This document shows, piece after piece, positions 61,078 to 64,000 of a DNA stretch of 64,000 nucleotides. Position 1 is the stretch's first letter. Each line of letters starts with the position of its first letter. The position numbers and the translations under genes are program-made. The stretch spans positions 1 through 64,000 of the forward strand of contig JAPOTI010000115.1 in the NCBI GenBank assembly GCA_026709265.1. Direction: 5' to 3'. The stretch comes from Paracoccaceae bacterium. Lineage in GTDB: Bacteria > Pseudomonadota > Alphaproteobacteria > Rhodobacterales > Rhodobacteraceae. Below the pieces are notes generated by a model that worked only from the letters and a program-made list of their open reading frames with translations, did no database searches and had not been told where the DNA came from.

Positions 61078-62328
61078 TCAAAATCGGTCAACCCGATAGG
61101 GATGCAGGTCAATGTCAGGTTTCTCGCCGGCGATGAGTTGCCCCATCAGACTGGCCGTGGTGGCCGCATGGGTCAGACCCAAATGGCCATGGCCAGTTGC
61201 ATAGAATACTCCAGGAACCTTGGCAGAGGCGGATATAACCGGCACAGTATCCGGGAAGGCGGGGCGATGTCCCATCCATTCACTTGTCTCCTCAAGATGT
61301 AGATTCGGCAGCACTTTACGCGCCCGCTTCACGGTAATTTTCGGACGCCGCCAATCTGGGGGTGCGTCCAAACCGGCCATCTCGACCGTGCCGCCAACGC
61401 GGATACCTCCTGCGGTGGGAGAGACCATGAATGCCATGGCCGGCCAAATGATCGAGTGCTCCAGATGAATGCCCGGCGCATTGATCTGAGTGTGATAGCC
61501 GCGCTCGGTCTCCAGTGGGATCGGCTCGCCTAGCTGTTTGGACAACCGACCCGTATGGGCTCCTGCGGCCAGAACGACCTGGTCCGCCTTTATTCTACGG
61601 CCCTCTGCCAAAGTCACGCTGGTGATACGGTCAGCACACTCAAAGCTCGTAACCTTGCCGCGTTGAATCTGACCGCCTTGCCCGATGAAAGCCTCGGTCA
61701 GGCGGATGACAACGTTATGGGGATCGCGCACAGTGCGGTTGTCTGGCAACAGTACCGCCTTTTGAATCATCGGTGCGATTTCTGGTTCCAGATCGTGCAG
61801 GGCATTGCGGTCCAGTACTTCATAACCGAAACCGTGACGGTCCAGCATGTCCAACCGCTCACGATCGCCGGCAAACTCGGCCTCGTTGGCATAGAGCGAC
61901 AAGCAGCCAGTTCTGCTAAGATCCTCGGACAGGCCCAGATCGGCCATAAGCCGCTCGGTATCGGCCAGAGACCGACGGCAGAGGATCGCGCCTGTCGCCT
62001 CAAGCTGGCGCAGTTTTGATGGACGCCCGGCCCAGAAAAACCGCGCAAACCATGGAATCAGAAGCAGGGCATAGCCCGGAGACACCCGGATCGGACCTTT
62101 GGGATGCAGCACCCAACCGGGGGTCTGCCGCCAGACCGACGGGCGAGACACCGGCATGAATTCTGTCACGGCAATCGACGCCAGGTTGCCAAAAGATGCA
62201 CCTTGACCGGGTTCATTTGCGTCTATCAGCGTGACCTGTGAGCCGCGTTTTTGCAGCTCATAGGCGATGGCCGAGCCGACGATACCGGCACCCACAACAA
62301 GACAGTGTTTGGATGGATCTTGTCGCAC
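61078..62328 (-). CDS. FAD-dependent D-amino-acid dehydrogenase (DadA/DAO family)
   Basis: Flavoprotein of about 416 aa with the FAD motif LVVGAGIVGSAIAYELQKRG, the DAO signature around GQGASFGNLASIAVTEFMP, and a C-terminal GHRPAFPDTVPVISAS with YATGHGHLGLTHAATT typical of DadA and D-hydroxyproline dehydrogenases. No ATG precedes the FAD motif in frame after the upstream gene, so the GTG at 62328 is chosen. The longer track ORF would overlap the lyase gene by 82 bases. In a hydroxyproline pathway it would oxidise cis-4-hydroxy-D-proline to the pyrroline. Confidence 0.86.
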   Translation of the reverse strand: MRQDPSKHCLVVGAGIVGSAIAYELQKRGSQVTLIDANEPGQGASFGNLASIAVTEFMPVSRPSVWRQTPGWVLHPKGPIRVSPGYALLLIPWFARFFWAGRPSKLRQLEATGAILCRRSLADTERLMADLGLSEDLSRTGCLSLYANEAEFAGDRERLDMLDRHGFGYEVLDRNALHDLEPEIAPMIQKAVLLPDNRTVRDPHNVVIRLTEAFIGQGGQIQRGKVTSFECADRITSVTLAEGRRIKADQVVLAAGAHTGRLSKQLGEPIPLETERGYHTQINAPGIHLEHSIIWPAMAFMVSPTAGGIRVGGTVEMAGLDAPPDWRRPKITVKRARKVLPNLHLEETSEWMGHRPAFPDTVPVISASAKVPGVFYATGHGHLGLTHAATTASLMGQLIAGEKPDIDLHPYRVDRF

Positions 62329-62390
62329 CAGATGGCACCATAAAAAAATAGCGAAGGAAGGCCGGAACCGACCTTCACCCTGCGCTTGGT

Positions 62391-63281
62391 TTACATCGCC
62401 AGAATAGGCTGCATGGCTTCGGTGAACTCGGCTTTTTCTGCTTCGGCCAGTGGTCCCAACGGCGCGCGGCATTCGCCAACATCCAGCCCCTGCAACTCAG
62501 CGCCGAACTTGATCTTCTGCACATATTTGCCGCTCTCGAGAATATTCATGGCACGGTACAGCTTTTTCATCAGTTCCCTTGCTACGACCAGTTCGCCCGC
62601 CTTGTACAGGCGATCCAACTCGCAGCAGGCCTTGGCCATGCAGTTGGACGGCCCGCAAATCCAGCTTTCGGCACCCCAGAACATGAAGTCGAGCGCGATG
62701 TCGTCCGAACCTGAAATTAACTGGATTTTACCTTCATAGCGCGCGGCAATATCGATTGCCCGCTGCAACACGCCCGAGCTTTCCTTGATTCCGATGACCC
62801 GCGGGTTGTCGGCAAAATGGTCCATCAACTCGAACGAGATATCGGCACCGTCTTTCAATGGATAGCTGTACAGCACAATGTTCACATCGACTTCAGCCAG
62901 AACCGTTTCATAGTGTTTGATCAGTTCTTCTTGCGTGGGGCGCGTGTAGAACGGTGGTGCAAGCAGCACGTTGTCATAGCCGATGTCCTTAGCCAGCGCG
63001 GTCTGCTCGATCACTTCGCGGGTAGCTGGGGCATTGGTGCCCGCGATCAGAAACTCATCTTCATTGGCAAAGTCCTTGACGAATTGCAGGACCCGGCGAC
63101 GTTCTTCTGTCGATTGGCTGAAATATTCGCCGGTCGAGCCGTTTGGTACCCAGCCCGACACGCCCGCATCGCGGAAATGTGTCAGCAGGTTTTCGAAGGC
63201 CGGAAAGTTGATTTTGTCATCCGCCCCAAACGGCGTGATCAGCGCGGGCATGACACCCGAGAGTTTGACATTGAAGCTCAT
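62391..63281 (-). CDS. DHDPS/NAL-family lyase, possible pyrroline-4-hydroxy-2-carboxylate deaminase
   Basis: Class I aldolase/lyase of 296 aa. It shows VMPALITPFGADDKIN, the substrate-carboxylate loop NGSTGEYFSQS, tyrosines in IVLYSYPLKDG and the Schiff-base lysine in VIGIKESSG (Lys166). The family includes dihydrodipicolinate synthase, keto-deoxy-sugar-acid aldolases and LhpC-type deaminases. The DadA-type and racemase-family neighbours favour the LhpC role, while the sulfatase neighbour leaves a sugar-acid aldolase possible. It overlaps the sulfatase stop by four bases. Confidence 0.85.
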   Translation of the reverse strand: MSFNVKLSGVMPALITPFGADDKINFPAFENLLTHFRDAGVSGWVPNGSTGEYFSQSTEERRRVLQFVKDFANEDEFLIAGTNAPATREVIEQTALAKDIGYDNVLLAPPFYTRPTQEELIKHYETVLAEVDVNIVLYSYPLKDGADISFELMDHFADNPRVIGIKESSGVLQRAIDIAARYEGKIQLISGSDDIALDFMFWGAESWICGPSNCMAKACCELDRLYKAGELVVARELMKKLYRAMNILESGKYVQKIKFGAELQGLDVGECRAPLGPLAEAEKAEFTEAMQPILAM

Positions 63282-64000
63282 TTTGAGGCCCTTTTTCCAG
63301 TGTATTTCAAATATCCGCGCCGCTCGACGATAGGAAACGCGTCACCTCGGCGGACATAGTTGGTGTTTTGCGTGAGTGGTCGAGGCGTGAAGTCCCAAAG
63401 TTCTTCGCGTCCCTGCGACAGGGCTTGATCCACGATTTTGCGAGCCGCCTGACTGGCCATCACGTCGGATGGCAGCGTGTCCAGCGACCAGGTTTGTTTA
63501 GCCAGACGGGTCAGCCGGTCTTCATCCGGGTCACCCTGTCCTGCCAGATTGGTCAACTCCAAAGGATCGGTGCCCAAGTTGTAGAATTGCGGCGGGTACG
63601 CGCGGGAAATCACCAGTTTCTTGTCGCCATCTCGCACACAGACCCTGGGGGCTGCCGTGCCACCGTCAATATGCTCAACAAAAACCGGCGCTTCAACCGG
63701 CTCACCCCGCAACGCGGGAACAAGGCTGCGGCCGTCCAAAGGCGTCTTGATCGTGTCCGGGTTCATTCCGGCCACCTCGCATAGTGTCGGGAATATGTCG
63801 ACAAGATTCGCAGGCACAGAAATTCGGCCTGCGGGGTAGTCAGGATGTGCAATGATCAAAGGCACACGGATGGCCGGATCAAACAGAGTCTTTTTGAACC
63901 ACATGCCACGCTCGCCGATCATATCGCCATGGTCCGACGCAAACAGAACCACGGTGTTGTCGGCAAAACCACTTTGATCCAAAGCCTGCATGAGTCGACC
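63278..64000 (-). CDS. Sulfatase, choline-sulfatase-like (partial, cut by window end)
   Basis: C-terminal 238 or more residues of an alkaline-phosphatase-fold sulfatase, with the 5' part beyond the window. The metal site FASDHGDMIGERGMWFKKTLFD and the RVPLIIAHPDYPAG segment are typical of the BetC group. So is the tail GREELWDFTPRPLTQNTNYVRRGDAFP with LGTDPLELTNLAG. The active-site CxPSR motif would lie outside the window. It is translationally coupled to the lyase gene, so desulfation may be an early step of the same pathway. Confidence 0.8.
   Translation of the reverse strand, partial: GRLMQALDQSGFADNTVVLFASDHGDMIGERGMWFKKTLFDPAIRVPLIIAHPDYPAGRISVPANLVDIFPTLCEVAGMNPDTIKTPLDGRSLVPALRGEPVEAPVFVEHIDGGTAAPRVCVRDGDKKLVISRAYPPQFYNLGTDPLELTNLAGQGDPDEDRLTRLAKQTWSLDTLPSDVMASQAARKIVDQALSQGREELWDFTPRPLTQNTNYVRRGDAFPIVERRGYLKYTGKRASK

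Overview
The window looks like one contig of an alphaproteobacterium, probably a free-living and possibly marine relative of the Rhodospirillales or Rhodobacterales. Evidence: a Kdo/LPS gene (kdsA), the mreB-mreC-mreD-mrdA-rodA cell-shape operon, an Entner-Doudoroff edd-eda-glk operon, a short alphaproteobacterial-type HPr kinase, a TRAP transporter and many solute-binding-protein transporters. The taxon is inferred from gene content only. There are no rRNA genes, no CRISPR array and no phage structural genes. One tRNA (Gln, anticodon TTG) is present.

Layout. (1) 0-1.8 kb: a large serine recombinase whose last codons lie inside the 3' end of tRNA-Gln. This is probably the edge of an integrated element extending left of the window. 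(2) 2-16.2 kb, mostly minus strand: nhaA-kdsA-phosphohexomutase; mreB-mreC-mreD-mrdA-rodA plus a 2-hydroxyacid dehydrogenase; leuA with a structured leader; and a secreted protein made of about 18 MORN repeats. (3) 16.5-20.1 kb, plus: a small unknown protein, glutamine-dependent NAD synthetase and gltX. (4) 20.4-24 kb, minus: edd-eda-glk. (5) 24.4-31 kb: a dctP-dctQ-dctM TRAP transporter with an amidase and a tiny membrane protein, facing a PQQ-type dehydrogenase/diheme cytochrome c pair. (6) 31-43.6 kb, housekeeping: a PLP decarboxylase, cysS-cimA and a squalene/phytoene-synthase-like protein, an MFS carrier, an AlkA-like glycosylase, an esterase, a DUF924 protein, lpd, tpiA, and an isolated sufT-sufA pair. 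(7) 43.8-47.2 kb: a polar amino-acid ABC transporter. (8) 47.3-56.6 kb: an inositol-type catabolic cluster (FrcABC-like ABC importer, IolG-like and SDR dehydrogenases, IolE, IolD) with a divergent HpcH/HpaI aldolase and an orphan HprK. (9) 56.8-64 kb: a second catabolic cluster, all minus strand. It has a proline-racemase-superfamily enzyme with a Ser/Cys active-site pair, three SDRs, a DadA/DAO-type oxidoreductase, a DHDPS-family lyase and a choline-sulfatase-like sulfatase cut by the window end. An IS66-type transposase remnant and a 32-bp perfect palindrome split it.

How the genes work together. Regions 2-4 and 6 are core metabolism and envelope synthesis. Regions 5, 7, 8 and 9 are scavenging modules that pair a transporter or hydrolase with oxidoreductases. 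Region 9 matches the three-step logic of hydroxyproline degradation (epimerase, D-hydroxyproline oxidoreductase, pyrroline-hydroxycarboxylate deaminase), but carries extra SDRs and a sulfatase whose role is not explained. It is the best candidate here for an undescribed pathway variant.
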